A stretch of 63,503 bases of DNA from Acidobacteriota bacterium (GTDB lineage: Bacteria; Acidobacteriota; UBA6911; RPQK01; JAJDTT01): the NCBI GenBank assembly GCA_028874215.1, contig JAPPLF010000010.1, positions 1 to 63,503 on the forward strand, in the 5' to 3' direction. The position numbers and the translations under genes are program-made. Shown piece by piece: positions 25,628-34,049 of this stretch. Numbering within the stretch: the stretch's first letter is position 1; each line of letters begins with the position of its first letter. The notes beneath the pieces are model-generated. The model saw nothing but the letters and a program-made list of their open reading frames with translations. It had not been told where the DNA came from and did no database searches.

Positions 25628-26905
25628 ATGATGACCACAACCGTGACCTCACTGGAAAACGAGATCGTCCAGCTCTCCAGGCGGGCCAAGGCGGCTTCCC
25701 GCCGGCTGGCCGAGCTGTCCACGGACGCCAAGAACGCACTGCTGGAAGACCTGGCCCATCGGCTGTCGCAGCCCGACGCGCGCGCGACGTTGCTGGCGGC
25801 CAACGCCCGGGACCTGGAAGCGGGCGCCCGAAAGGGTCTCACCGGCGCGCTGCTGGATCGGCTGAAACTGGACTCCAAGCGGATGGACTCCATGATCCGG
25901 GGCCTGCGGGAGGTGGCCCGGCTGCCCGACCCCGTGGGCGTCGACCGCCAGAGCTGGACCCGGCCCAACGGGCTTCAGGTCGCCAAGCGGACCATCCCCC
26001 TGGGAGTGATCGGCATCATCTACGAGGCCAGGCCCAACGTCACCATCGACGCCTTCTCCCTCTGCTTCAAGGCCGGAAACGCCACCGTCCTCAAGGGAGG
26101 CTCCGAGGCCATCCATTCGAACCGGGCCCTGGTGGACCTGGTGGCCAGGACGCTGGCGCCGGCCGGCCTCTCGGATGCGTGCCGGCTCTTGGACACCACT
26201 GACCGCAACGCCATCGCCATCATGGTCCGCCAGGAGGAGTTCATCGACCTGATCATTCCCCGGGGAGGCGAGGGGTTGATCCGCTTCGTTGCGGCAACGA
26301 GCCGAATCCCCGTCATCAAGCATTACAAGGGGGTGTGCAACATCTATGTGGATGAGGAAGCCGATCTGGAAAAGGCCCTGACCATCGCCGAGAACGCCAA
26401 GATCTCCCGGCCCGCCGTTTGCAATGCCGTGGAGAACCTCCTGATCCACGAAAAGGCGGCCGCCCGGTTCCTTCCCCGATTTGCCCGGCGGATGGACCAG
26501 GCGGGAGTCGAGCTGCGGGGAGATGACCGGACCTGCGAAATCCTCCCGGAAGCCACGCCGGCGACGGATGAGGACTACCACGAAGAGTTCCTGGACCTGA
26601 TCCTGGCCGTGCGGGTCGTCTCAAACCTGGACGAGGCCGTCGCCCACATCGAAACCTACGGTTCCGACCACACCGAATCCATCGTCACCGAAAACCAGGC
26701 CACGGGCGAGGCGTTCCTGAACCGGGTCAACTCCTCAGTGGTCCTGGTCAACGCCTCCACCCGCTTTTCCGACGGAGGAGAGCTGGGCCTGGGCGCCGAG
26801 ATCGGAATCAGCACCACCCGGCTGCACGCTTACGGACCCATGGGGCTGGAGAGCCTGGTGACGGAGAAGTTCGTCATCGTGGGGGACGGACAGATCCGCG
26901 TGTGA
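25628..26905 (+). CDS. proA: Gamma-glutamyl phosphate reductase
   Basis: 425 aa from the first of two adjacent ATGs (25628/25631), preceded by GGGAG. It reduces glutamyl phosphate with NADPH to glutamate semialdehyde in proline synthesis. Family marks are RTIPLGVIGIIYEARPNVT, GNATVLKGGSEAIHSN and the catalytic cysteine C265 in SRPAVCNAVENLL. HEEFLDLILAVRVV, YGSDHTESIVT and GELGLGAEIGIST complete the set. Length is standard. Its stop is separated by one base from the stop of the convergent sialidase-like gene. Confidence 0.95.
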   Translation: MMTTTVTSLENEIVQLSRRAKAASRRLAELSTDAKNALLEDLAHRLSQPDARATLLAANARDLEAGARKGLTGALLDRLKLDSKRMDSMIRGLREVARLPDPVGVDRQSWTRPNGLQVAKRTIPLGVIGIIYEARPNVTIDAFSLCFKAGNATVLKGGSEAIHSNRALVDLVARTLAPAGLSDACRLLDTTDRNAIAIMVRQEEFIDLIIPRGGEGLIRFVAATSRIPVIKHYKGVCNIYVDEEADLEKALTIAENAKISRPAVCNAVENLLIHEKAAARFLPRFARRMDQAGVELRGDDRTCEILPEATPATDEDYHEEFLDLILAVRVVSNLDEAVAHIETYGSDHTESIVTENQATGEAFLNRVNSSVVLVNASTRFSDGGELGLGAEIGISTTRLHAYGPMGLESLVTEKFVIVGDGQIRV

Positions 26906-26906
26906 A

Positions 26907-27899
26907 TCACTCCTCCGGCAGCCGGACCTTCGCCAGGTAGATGTTGCTCTTCCCTTCGTGCGACGAGTAGTAGCTGATCCAGAGCAGTCCCTGGTGCCAG
27001 ACCATGCCGGGATAGCTGGTGTCCCCGCCACTGGGCAGGGTCAGGACCGGCTCGAAGCTGTTCCGGGTCATGCGGGCCAGGATCGTGGTGGGATCTCCGG
27101 TATAGGCGCGGCTTCCCGCCCAGAGCCGGCCGTCGGGCAGGCGAATGAAATTGGGCCCACCCAACCGGTGCCCCGTGTCGTGCCACGTCCACTTCCGATA
27201 GGGAGGTTGGCTGGTGCCGATCCAACCGGTGGCGTTGCGCCGCAACAGGATCATCATTTCGTCCCCGGGAAGAAAGCGGATGGTGGCCTCGTTGGGCCAC
27301 GGAGGAATGTTTCTGAATACCGTGATCCAGTTCCACTCGATGCCGTCCGGGCTCGAGTAGAGGATCACTCGGCGGGTGTTCTTCCCGTCTCCCATCTTGG
27401 AGACGCTGTAGGCGGTGCCCTTGTGCCAGGTGATGCGCCAGAGCCAGTGCTCTTCGGCCAGGACACGCCGTGGAGGCGTCCACTCGTAGCCGTCGGGTGA
27501 GAACGCGACGCGGGGCACCCGGGTCTGGAACGAATCATCCCTGTAAATGCTGCCGCCGGCGACCAGCATGAGGCGATTATCGGGCGTCCGGGAGAGCTTG
27601 GGATCCCTCAGGTCCACCCCCGCCGTCTCCAGGAGGGCAGCCGATTCCCAGCTCTCACCATCCGATGAGGTGATGACCCGGATCCGTCCGTCCTGACCGG
27701 CGGCATGCCGTTCGCCCTCCCGAAAGGTGCAAAACCACCTTTCGCGGAAACGGATCAGGTCGGTGAAGGCGTTGTGAAGACCCCGGTCCCAGATCTTCTC
27801 CACCGATACGATCCGGGGATCTTCCGCCCGGACCGCCGGGAAGCACAGGACCATCACGGCAATCGGGAACCAGAGGCGTCGTCCTCGCATGGACTTCAT
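26907..27899 (-). CDS. Secreted sialidase-like (BNR-repeat) beta-propeller protein
   Basis: 330 aa from ATG 27899; GTG at 27914 and ATG at 27890 are alternatives. A basic N-terminus and hydrophobic stretch (FPIAVMVLCFPAVRAE) form a signal peptide. Asp-box-like turns recur: SSDGESWES, SPDGYEWTP and SSPDGIEWNW. An N-terminal FREGERHA segment recalls the sialidase arginine region. The fold is probably a six-bladed propeller as in exo-alpha-sialidases, but the full catalytic triad cannot be confirmed, so glycan or other sugar binding is inferred. It follows the Tat protein at 27921 by 21 bp and belongs to the same operon. Confidence 0.72.
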   Translation of the reverse strand: MKSMRGRRLWFPIAVMVLCFPAVRAEDPRIVSVEKIWDRGLHNAFTDLIRFRERWFCTFREGERHAAGQDGRIRVITSSDGESWESAALLETAGVDLRDPKLSRTPDNRLMLVAGGSIYRDDSFQTRVPRVAFSPDGYEWTPPRRVLAEEHWLWRITWHKGTAYSVSKMGDGKNTRRVILYSSPDGIEWNWITVFRNIPPWPNEATIRFLPGDEMMILLRRNATGWIGTSQPPYRKWTWHDTGHRLGGPNFIRLPDGRLWAGSRAYTGDPTTILARMTRNSFEPVLTLPSGGDTSYPGMVWHQGLLWISYYSSHEGKSNIYLAKVRLPEE

Positions 27900-27920
27900 C
27901 GTTCGTGTCCTCACCGGAGA

Positions 27921-29108
27921 TCAAAGCGCGGCGATCTTCTCCAACAGGGGCCAGAAACCGAGTTGCTCCACGGCGTGGCTGCGGTAGATCCCCGACGCTT
28001 CGGCGCCGCTGCCGTAGGCGCGGCGAGCGGCCTCCATCAGGAGATCGGGGTCCTGAAAGCTCCCGACATGGTAGCAGGAGAACTCGGCCACCACGGGACA
28101 GCGGCCCGCGACCCTCTTGACCGCGGCGGCTACCTGCCGCTCCACCCGCCGCACGTCGGAAGTGGTGCGGAACCAGAGATGGAGCTCATCCACCAGGTTC
28201 TGGTCCACCCAGGTCGGCCAATCCTGAAACACCTTCACGTACTCGTCCATCTCCCGCGCCACCAGGGCGACGGTCATGGGCGCCGATGGATCCTTTTCCC
28301 GCAAGGCTTCCCGCAACTCCCGGATGGTGACCGTGGTGTAGTCGGCCCGGAACTGGACCCAGGAGGGGTCGTCGTTGGGCAGCTCCATGGGATCCCGGCG
28401 GGATTTCTGCCGGTAGAACCGGGTCATGGGGTCTTCGTAACCGTCGGTTCCGACGCCGTTTTCGTCCTGGTTGAGACTGACGAACTCCACTTGGAATCCG
28501 TGCCCGCCGGTGCGCTCCAGCATGGCCAGGTAGTTGTGCTTCTCGTGCTCCCGGACCTCGGGGACGGCAAGGCTCAGGGTGCGCCTTTGTCCCGGCTGAA
28601 TCTCATCACGGCGACTCCGGTCGCGAGCCCAGTACCCGGGGTGCGCCCGGGCGAAATCGCTCAGGCTGGGAGACGACCGGGGATGGGACCAGATGGGTTG
28701 GTGGCGCTCCAGCTTCTTCTTCATTTCGGGAGAACCGGGCGGCGCGCTCAGGTAGTGAACCGACCAGGCATAGTTGACTCGCCGGGAGCCATGGGAATTG
28801 AAGGCCAGGTAGGGATGCACCTTTATGCCCTTCTTCCGCCCCTCCTCCACCAGAACGCGAGACCCGCTCCAAGGGATCAGGTCGGTCACTCCGTGATCCG
28901 AACACTTGCCGACGAATTGGGCCACTTTCGGATCATCGGCGGGCCCGGCCGGATTGATCAGGCCTCCCTTGTCACACCAGAGGAGAAAGCGGCGCCGCTT
29001 CCCTTCCTCCCGAACCGTCCGCCGCCCGGCTCCGGCGGAAGCGATGACGGACGGAGAAACTGCCAAGGCGCCTCCCAGGAAATGACGCCGGTTCAATCTG
29101 CTATTCAT
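27921..29108 (-). CDS. Tat-exported glycoside hydrolase-like TIM-barrel protein
   Basis: 395 aa from ATG 29108 with GGGGGAG upstream. The N-terminus MNSRLNRRHFLGGALAVSP is a twin-arginine signal. The body alternates strands and helices, for example GVTDLIPWSGSRVLVEEGRKKGIKV, HPYLAFNSHG and LVDELHLWF, like family-10-type glycosidase relatives with a TIM barrel. Acidic residues sit at strand ends (QVEFVSLNQDENG, VVAEFSCYH), which could be catalytic. Family membership is a fold-level guess. It heads the two-gene operon with the sialidase-like gene, so both may act on one extracellular glycan. Confidence 0.6.
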   Translation of the reverse strand: MNSRLNRRHFLGGALAVSPSVIASAGAGRRTVREEGKRRRFLLWCDKGGLINPAGPADDPKVAQFVGKCSDHGVTDLIPWSGSRVLVEEGRKKGIKVHPYLAFNSHGSRRVNYAWSVHYLSAPPGSPEMKKKLERHQPIWSHPRSSPSLSDFARAHPGYWARDRSRRDEIQPGQRRTLSLAVPEVREHEKHNYLAMLERTGGHGFQVEFVSLNQDENGVGTDGYEDPMTRFYRQKSRRDPMELPNDDPSWVQFRADYTTVTIRELREALREKDPSAPMTVALVAREMDEYVKVFQDWPTWVDQNLVDELHLWFRTTSDVRRVERQVAAAVKRVAGRCPVVAEFSCYHVGSFQDPDLLMEAARRAYGSGAEASGIYRSHAVEQLGFWPLLEKIAAL

Positions 29109-29476
29109 GCGCTAACTCCCCCTGTCAGCCTACCATCGATTCCGGGCAACATGAATTTCAATGCATATTCGGATGATCGCCTGCGTTGCGCAAGCATCCT
29201 TACCCTCCGGCCCAGACCGCTCGAGTCTCGCACCGAACTCCGCACCATGTCGTTATCGTACAAAACCTTTACCGAAAGTCCGCTCCAGAAATCACACGCG
29301 CATCCTCACATTTGTTTTAGATCATAAGGGCCCCAAACAGAAGAGCCGAAGTGACAGAAATTCAACTTTCGCTATTAAATTTGTGGATTTCATCTGCCGA
29401 TTGATGGATAATAGTCACTGTAATACTGTCGGCTTTTTGGTTAGTTGGTTCAAACAATAGAAGAAAGGATCGGAAA
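29109..29476. other. Gene-free AT-rich spacer between divergent genes
   Basis: These 368 bp hold no convincing gene; a 99-codon open frame at 29161-29460 has no ribosome-binding site and an unlikely composition. Base composition is much richer in A and T than its neighbours, with runs such as CTATTAAATTTG and GGATAATAG near 29371-29412. It should contain promoters for the Glu-Pro-repeat gene (rightwards) and the Tat protein operon (leftwards), but I cannot fix their -35/-10 boxes. Confidence 0.6.
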
Positions 29477-30004
29477 ATGGCTAAGAGGAGACGTCGAAAG
29501 CGAGCTGAGTTGGAAAAGATAAAGAAAGGCTTGGAACGGGCCGTCCTGAAAGCGGGCGCCGCCAGTGTGAGTCAACTCATCGCCAAGAACGGATCCAAGC
29601 TGGGTCTCAAGTCGACTCCCAACGACAAGAATCTGGTCAAGCGGCTGTTGAATTCCGTCGACGGAGTCGAGATGGAAAAACGGGGCCGCGAACTCTTTTT
29701 CGTGTCCCAGGTGGAGGCGCCACCGGCCGTCGCCGCCGATGCCCCCGAACCGGCTCCCGAGCCCGAGGCGGAAGCCGCTCCGGAGGCTCCGGCAGCTCCC
29801 GAATCCGAACCCGAACCCGAGCCTGAACCGGAACCGGAGCCCGAACCGGAACCCGAAGCGGCGGCTCCCGAGGCGGAGACGCCTGCTCTGGCTCCCGAAC
29901 TCCAGGCCCTGCGTGCCTATGCCCGACAGTTGGAAGAATTCTCCGGTGCGCTGAACAACCAGGTCAGTACGCTGGTGAGGATGATCGAAAAGTTGGGTTC
30001 CTGA
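29477..30004 (+). CDS. Hypothetical protein: basic N-terminus, Glu-Pro repeat linker, C-terminal helix
   Basis: 175 aa from ATG 29477 with AAAGGA 7 nt upstream. Residues 1-15 are very basic (MAKRRRRKRAELEKIKK). Residues about 20-78 look like a small helical domain ending in a beta hairpin (GVEMEKRGRELFFVSQ), compatible with a winged-helix-like fold. Residues about 80-140 are an Ala/Pro/Glu linker with a run of EP dipeptides. Residues 141-175 form an amphipathic helix likely to make a coiled coil. No signal peptide or membrane segment. The basic head suggests nucleic acid or ribosome binding, the rigid EP spacer a tether; both are inference. I do not recognise the family. It stands alone between two oppositely read genes, with an AT-rich promoter region upstream and a strong hairpin downstream. 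Confidence 0.75.
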   Translation: MAKRRRRKRAELEKIKKGLERAVLKAGAASVSQLIAKNGSKLGLKSTPNDKNLVKRLLNSVDGVEMEKRGRELFFVSQVEAPPAVAADAPEPAPEPEAEAAPEAPAAPESEPEPEPEPEPEPEPEPEAAAPEAETPALAPELQALRAYARQLEEFSGALNNQVSTLVRMIEKLGS

Positions 30005-30054
30005 TCCCTCGCGACCGGACGCAAGAAGATCAGGACTGACATGCGTGCCGGTCC

Positions 30055-30117
30055 GAATCAATCGGCATCCGGGCGACCGTTGCGGTTGCCCGGACGCCCC
30101 GCTCCGTCGATTGATTC
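30055..30117. other. Nested double hairpin between convergent genes
   Basis: The inner stem is TCCGGGCGACCG (30068-30079)-TTG-CGGTTGCCCGGA (30083-30094), 12 pairs including one G-U in RNA. An outer perfect 10-bp stem is GAATCAATCG (30055-30064) with CGATTGATTC (30108-30117). It lies 50 bp past the Glu-Pro-repeat gene and 60 bp past the convergent gene ending at 30178. No clear U tract follows. It could be a bidirectional terminator, a processed RNA element or a mobile palindrome. Confidence 0.6.
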
Positions 30118-30177
30118 TCTGTTCTTCGCCCCGAGTTCGCGCCGTGGACGGCATTCCTGCGCCCTCGCCGCAGACGG

Positions 30178-32073
30178 TCAACGATCCCAGGGATGGTGCA
30201 ACGTCGGGGCGTTGGCGTACCGGTCCATCCCGAAGGTCATCCGCGCCCCGCAGCCGGGCTCCAGCCGGACCGTGACGCAGGAGCCGTTCAGCTCAATCCT
30301 CGATTCGCCCTTTGCCACCTCCGTAAACCGGTGCTCCCCGTATCCGCCCGCCTGCACCACGACGTCGCGCGCCGCGACGGGATTCAAGTTGGCCAGGGTG
30401 ACGGTCACCGAATCGGCGCTCATTTCCTGGATCAATGCGCCCACATCCGGTGGGACCCCCGAACGGCGCCGGCCCGGATCGAAGTATCGCAATCGGAAGT
30501 TCACGCTCCAGATGACACTGGGAAGATAGGCCCCGGTCATCAGGCTGGCCAGATTCCGGCTGGAGGACGGGTTCAGATGCATGAACCAGTCGGGAAGCCG
30601 GGTGTCGGGCGTCGTGGGGTCGTCCCGGATCGCCTGCACCCGATTCCGGACCCGCTCCAGGTCCTTCCTCAAGATCCGGGCCGGGTAGTCGGGCTCCGCC
30701 CCTTCCAGAAACCCGATCCAGCCGGTCTTCGGAATGGGTTCCAGGTCGGCCCGGTCCATGCCCCACAGGTAGAGTTCGGTCCAGCGATCCAGGTTCATTT
30801 TGTCCGTCCACGCGTACCATTCCGGTTGCCCCGTGTAGGTGTGCCCCCGCGGGTCGCCGTACATCTTGGGGATGACCGTCCTGCCGTCGACCACCTTCTT
30901 CCGGCTGTGGAAGTGCATGAGATGTTGTCTCATAACCGCCAGATAGCCCGGGTCGCCGGTGAGGAGGAAAGCGTTTCCAAATCCGTCCCAGGTCCCGATG
31001 AAGATGGTTCCCCGGTGCTTCACGTACCCCACTTCGGCGTCGAAGTTGGTGAAATTCCAACCATAGAGCCCCTTCCACCACTGCCCCGACGCGCCGCCCG
31101 GCTTTCCGTCCAGGCCCACCTTGGTGGGGATGAAGCCGTTGTTCGCGCGCGTCCGCTCCTTCCAGGCATCCACGTATTCCAGGAGCCAGCGCCGGTATTT
31201 CTCCCGGCCCGTCAGCATGAAGGCGTTCAACGCCAGGTTGGTGGCGGAGAGGTTCAGGTGGCTGTCCCCCACGCTGTCCTTGTAGTCCTGGCAGTGGGCC
31301 AGCATCTTGGGATAGTGGGCCGCGAAGTCCAACATCCGCGCCAGTCCGGCCGAGCTGTGCAGGAAATGGAATCGGCCGCGAACGGGGTCCCCCACCCAAT
31401 CGTAGACCGTGGGCTCCCTCAGTATGGGTCCCCTGCTGCCGGTCCAGGTGCTCCGGATCAGCTTGCGCACCGGGTCGTAGTTGGGGGCGGACGGGTCCTC
31501 GTTCATGTAGAGGCCGGCGAAGCGGGCCATCCGCTTTCGGTAGAGGGAGTTGTTGGGCTCCGAAAGCCCGAGGGACATGAAGGGCTGCATCCCTTCCCGG
31601 GTGTGCGCCCAGTCGGACATGGTGATGAATTCCTGAAAATAGGCCCCGTCCCGGGCCAGATCGGTCTTCACCGTTCTCAGTTCGCCGTATTGGAGCCAGT
31701 GACCCTCTTGCGCTCTCTTGTAGTCCTCCAACACCGAATCGCCGGCTCCGAGGGAGTGCAGAAGAGGCCAGTCGCTGAAGGTCTCGATGGCGTCGTCAGG
31801 CCCGTCGATCACTCCCCAGCGAGGCACGTGCAGGAGGTATCCGCGGTCGTCCAGAGCGTGTTGGGCCAGGACCCGGCAGGCCAGGCTGTTGGCGTCCAGG
31901 AGCCGGCGCTGCAGGAGGGCCCACTCGGGCGGCTCCATTGGCGTGTCCACGACCAGGACCAGCTCCCGCGCCTGGATCACGGAGCAATCCAACCCCAGCA
32001 GAAGAAGGCAGATTCCGGCCGGCGCGGCCCTCCGCGCGGCTCGAATCGCTTCAGACACGGTCGACCAGATCAT
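30178..32073 (-). CDS. Large secreted protein, probable (alpha/alpha) toroid
   Basis: 631 aa from ATG 32073 (GGAACGAGGA upstream). In-frame codons further upstream run into the divergent Gfo/Idh gene. A hydrophobic segment AGICLLLLGLDCSVIQA (about 19-36) is a signal peptide. The central 400 residues are rich in aromatic helices (WLLEYVDAWKERT, WWKGLYGWNFTNFD, WDGFGNAFLLTGDPGYL), the pattern of an (alpha/alpha) barrel such as those of glycan lyases and unsaturated glucuronyl hydrolases. The last 120 residues look like a beta-sandwich (ADSVTVTLANLNPVAARDVVV). Catalytic residues cannot be assigned. Neighbouring Gfo/Idh and sialidase-like genes support a role in carbohydrate use. Confidence 0.6.
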   Translation of the reverse strand: MIWSTVSEAIRAARRAAPAGICLLLLGLDCSVIQARELVLVVDTPMEPPEWALLQRRLLDANSLACRVLAQHALDDRGYLLHVPRWGVIDGPDDAIETFSDWPLLHSLGAGDSVLEDYKRAQEGHWLQYGELRTVKTDLARDGAYFQEFITMSDWAHTREGMQPFMSLGLSEPNNSLYRKRMARFAGLYMNEDPSAPNYDPVRKLIRSTWTGSRGPILREPTVYDWVGDPVRGRFHFLHSSAGLARMLDFAAHYPKMLAHCQDYKDSVGDSHLNLSATNLALNAFMLTGREKYRRWLLEYVDAWKERTRANNGFIPTKVGLDGKPGGASGQWWKGLYGWNFTNFDAEVGYVKHRGTIFIGTWDGFGNAFLLTGDPGYLAVMRQHLMHFHSRKKVVDGRTVIPKMYGDPRGHTYTGQPEWYAWTDKMNLDRWTELYLWGMDRADLEPIPKTGWIGFLEGAEPDYPARILRKDLERVRNRVQAIRDDPTTPDTRLPDWFMHLNPSSSRNLASLMTGAYLPSVIWSVNFRLRYFDPGRRRSGVPPDVGALIQEMSADSVTVTLANLNPVAARDVVVQAGGYGEHRFTEVAKGESRIELNGSCVTVRLEPGCGARMTFGMDRYANAPTLHHPWDR

Positions 32074-32167
32074 TCCTCGTTCCTTTCCTGAAACCGGGTC
32101 ATCCATCCCGACGCGGCAGCGGCCGCAAACCTGATGAGCCATATCAACCCTGATACACTCTCCCGCC

Positions 32168-33283
32168 ATGAAACGAAGAGCATTCCTCCGCAGGGCCGCC
32201 GCCGGAACAATTCTCTCACCCTGGATCGTGGGCCGCGGGGCCCCGTCCGCCACCGTCGAACCCCTCCGGGTGGGGGTGCTCACTCAGGAAAACGGGCCCC
32301 ATCTGAGCGCCTACCTCCGATCCCTGGCGCAAATCGACGGCATTGAATCCATCGGCCTTTCCGATGAAAGCGGGACGACGTTCGCAAGTGCGCGAGATGC
32401 CCTGGGCGCGAAGGTGACCACCTTTCGGGACCACGACCGGATGCTGCGGGAGTTCCGGCCCCGCGCGGCCGTCATCAGCCTGGCCGCCCACAAGGCTCCA
32501 CCCGTGATCCGCAAGACCCTGGAGGCCGGCTGCCACATCCTGGCCGAAAAACCCTCCTGCACCCGGGCCGAAGACTTCGAGCCCCTGGTCCGGCTCGCCG
32601 AGACCAGGAAGCTGACGCTCACGCTGGCCTTCTACCTGCGGGCGAATCCGGGAGCCGTCAAGGCCCGGGAACTGGTGCGTTCCGGTTTCATCGGCAAACC
32701 CTACGCGGCGCATCTGCTGGTGGTGGCGGATCAGACCCGTCTCACCCGCCCGGCGTTCCACCGTTCCTGGCTCGCCTCGCGAGACACGGCCGGCGGAGGA
32801 AACCTGATCTGGCTGGGAATCCACTACGTGGACCTGCTCCAGCATCTGACGCAGGACCGCATCGAACGGGTCTCCGCCATGACCCGCAACGTGGGGGGCC
32901 AGCCCATCGACGTCGAGGACGCGGTGGGGGTCACCTTCCAGTCCCGGAAGGGGATGGTGGGAACGTACCACGGCGGTTACTATCTCGATCGGGGTTACCA
33001 CCTTGGACTGACCCTCTGGGGCTCCAAGGGATGGCTCCGCTTCGACGAGGACAACTCGCCTCTGGAGTGGTACTCGACTCATCCCGATGCTCCCAAAGGG
33101 GTCCAGTCGTTTCCCTTTGCCTACGAGGTCGGGCCCTACCACGGTATCGTGGAGGCGGTTCTGGACGCGGCCCGGGGCACGGGCCCGCCGCCGGCCACCG
33201 GCGAGGAGTGCCTTCACGTCCTGAAATCCATCTTCAGCGCCTACGAGGCGGCCCGGACCGGACGGGCTCAAGACGTCCTCTGA
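32168..33283 (+). CDS. Tat-type Gfo/Idh/MocA oxidoreductase
   Basis: 371 aa from ATG 32168. N-terminal MKRRAFLRRAAAGTIL fits a twin-arginine signal. The nucleotide-binding part is VGVLTQENGPHLSAYL rather than the classical GxGxxG, so cofactor binding may be changed. The catalytic motif AEKPS (126-130) is present, as is GGGNLIWLGIHYVDLLQ, with the conserved histidine in the substrate domain. No Shine-Dalgarno is seen; a TACACT at 32154-32159 lies 8 nt before the ATG and might be a -10 box of a leaderless message. It is divergent from the toroid protein gene and probably cooperates with it in sugar oxidation. Confidence 0.82.
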   Translation: MKRRAFLRRAAAGTILSPWIVGRGAPSATVEPLRVGVLTQENGPHLSAYLRSLAQIDGIESIGLSDESGTTFASARDALGAKVTTFRDHDRMLREFRPRAAVISLAAHKAPPVIRKTLEAGCHILAEKPSCTRAEDFEPLVRLAETRKLTLTLAFYLRANPGAVKARELVRSGFIGKPYAAHLLVVADQTRLTRPAFHRSWLASRDTAGGGNLIWLGIHYVDLLQHLTQDRIERVSAMTRNVGGQPIDVEDAVGVTFQSRKGMVGTYHGGYYLDRGYHLGLTLWGSKGWLRFDEDNSPLEWYSTHPDAPKGVQSFPFAYEVGPYHGIVEAVLDAARGTGPPPATGEECLHVLKSIFSAYEAARTGRAQDVL

Positions 33284-33292
33284 CGGGGCGGA

Positions 33293-34033
33293 TCACGACT
33301 CCTTCAGGAAGTCGTGCACGATCTCCGCGAAGCCTTCGGTGTAGTCGGTTTCCATGTAGTACGCGCCCAAGTACTCCCGGGGAGCGAAGTCGGTCAGATC
33401 GTAGATGGGTGAGGGATCGAACTGCACGACCCCGTCGCCGGCCCGGCAGACGTGGACGGTCACGTCCGAGGAGCACTTGGCCCCGTCGATGACCTGGAGA
33501 ACGTCGAATCCCTTGCCGTCCACCCTGGGAATCGCCTTCAAGCGCCAGGACGGCGCCATTGCGGGCAGGCTCTCCGGGTCGGCCGCGCGGTGCATCGTGG
33601 AGCGGATCGCCAGGATCGAGGCGCCGGCCAGCCGAGTGTCCGTGTACATGACCCGCTCGTCCATTCCCACCCGAATGTCGGAATAGACCTTGGGCGTGCC
33701 GTAGATTTCCCGCCCCGCCGGGATGCTGGACTTGGAGTTGAGAAACGCGATGGGCGCAAAGTAGCCCGGCTGTCCCCGGTAGCTGCACTTGACGGTGAGC
33801 ACACTCTCCAGAAACCCCCCGTAGTTGGCCGTCCAGGTCGCGTCGATGCCGATGGCGGCACAGTTGCCGTCCGGGTCGGGCTCGAAACACCAGGGGAGGA
33901 CCCGGTCCAACGCCCCCGGGTCCGCCCGAAAGCAGACGATTTGGATGCGGACGTTCCGGTAACGGGCCGGAAGCGGAGGATAATAGGGAGAAAAGGCCGG
34001 CATGTTGGCGATCTGATCCCTTGGAATGGTCAT
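33293..34033 (-). CDS. Acetoacetate decarboxylase-family protein
   Basis: 246 aa from ATG 34033, preceded by AAGGAAG. The motif GREIYGTPKVYSD places the Schiff-base lysine at K115, and Glu109 matches the family's conserved glutamate. The YF-PIAFLNSKSSIPAGRE strand leads to it as in acetoacetate decarboxylase-like enzymes. Many members decarboxylate or perform aldol/dehydratase chemistry on other keto acids, so the substrate is open. It starts 16 bp after the stop of the 2-hydroxyacid dehydrogenase gene and is last in a three-gene operon with it and the SDR. Confidence 0.85.
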   Translation of the reverse strand: MTIPRDQIANMPAFSPYYPPLPARYRNVRIQIVCFRADPGALDRVLPWCFEPDPDGNCAAIGIDATWTANYGGFLESVLTVKCSYRGQPGYFAPIAFLNSKSSIPAGREIYGTPKVYSDIRVGMDERVMYTDTRLAGASILAIRSTMHRAADPESLPAMAPSWRLKAIPRVDGKGFDVLQVIDGAKCSSDVTVHVCRAGDGVVQFDPSPIYDLTDFAPREYLGAYYMETDYTEGFAEIVHDFLKES

Positions 34034-34049
34034 GGCTGATCTTCCTTTT

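Noticed and set aside
29161-29460. A 99-codon open frame in the AT-rich spacer before the Glu-Pro-repeat gene
   Set aside because: No ribosome-binding site, odd amino-acid composition and it would end within the leader of the real gene.
29735-29890. Repeated GAACCC/GAGCCG units that resemble a minisatellite or CRISPR-like array
   Set aside because: They are in-frame codons for the Glu-Pro spacer of the gene at 29477; there are no spacers between constant repeats.
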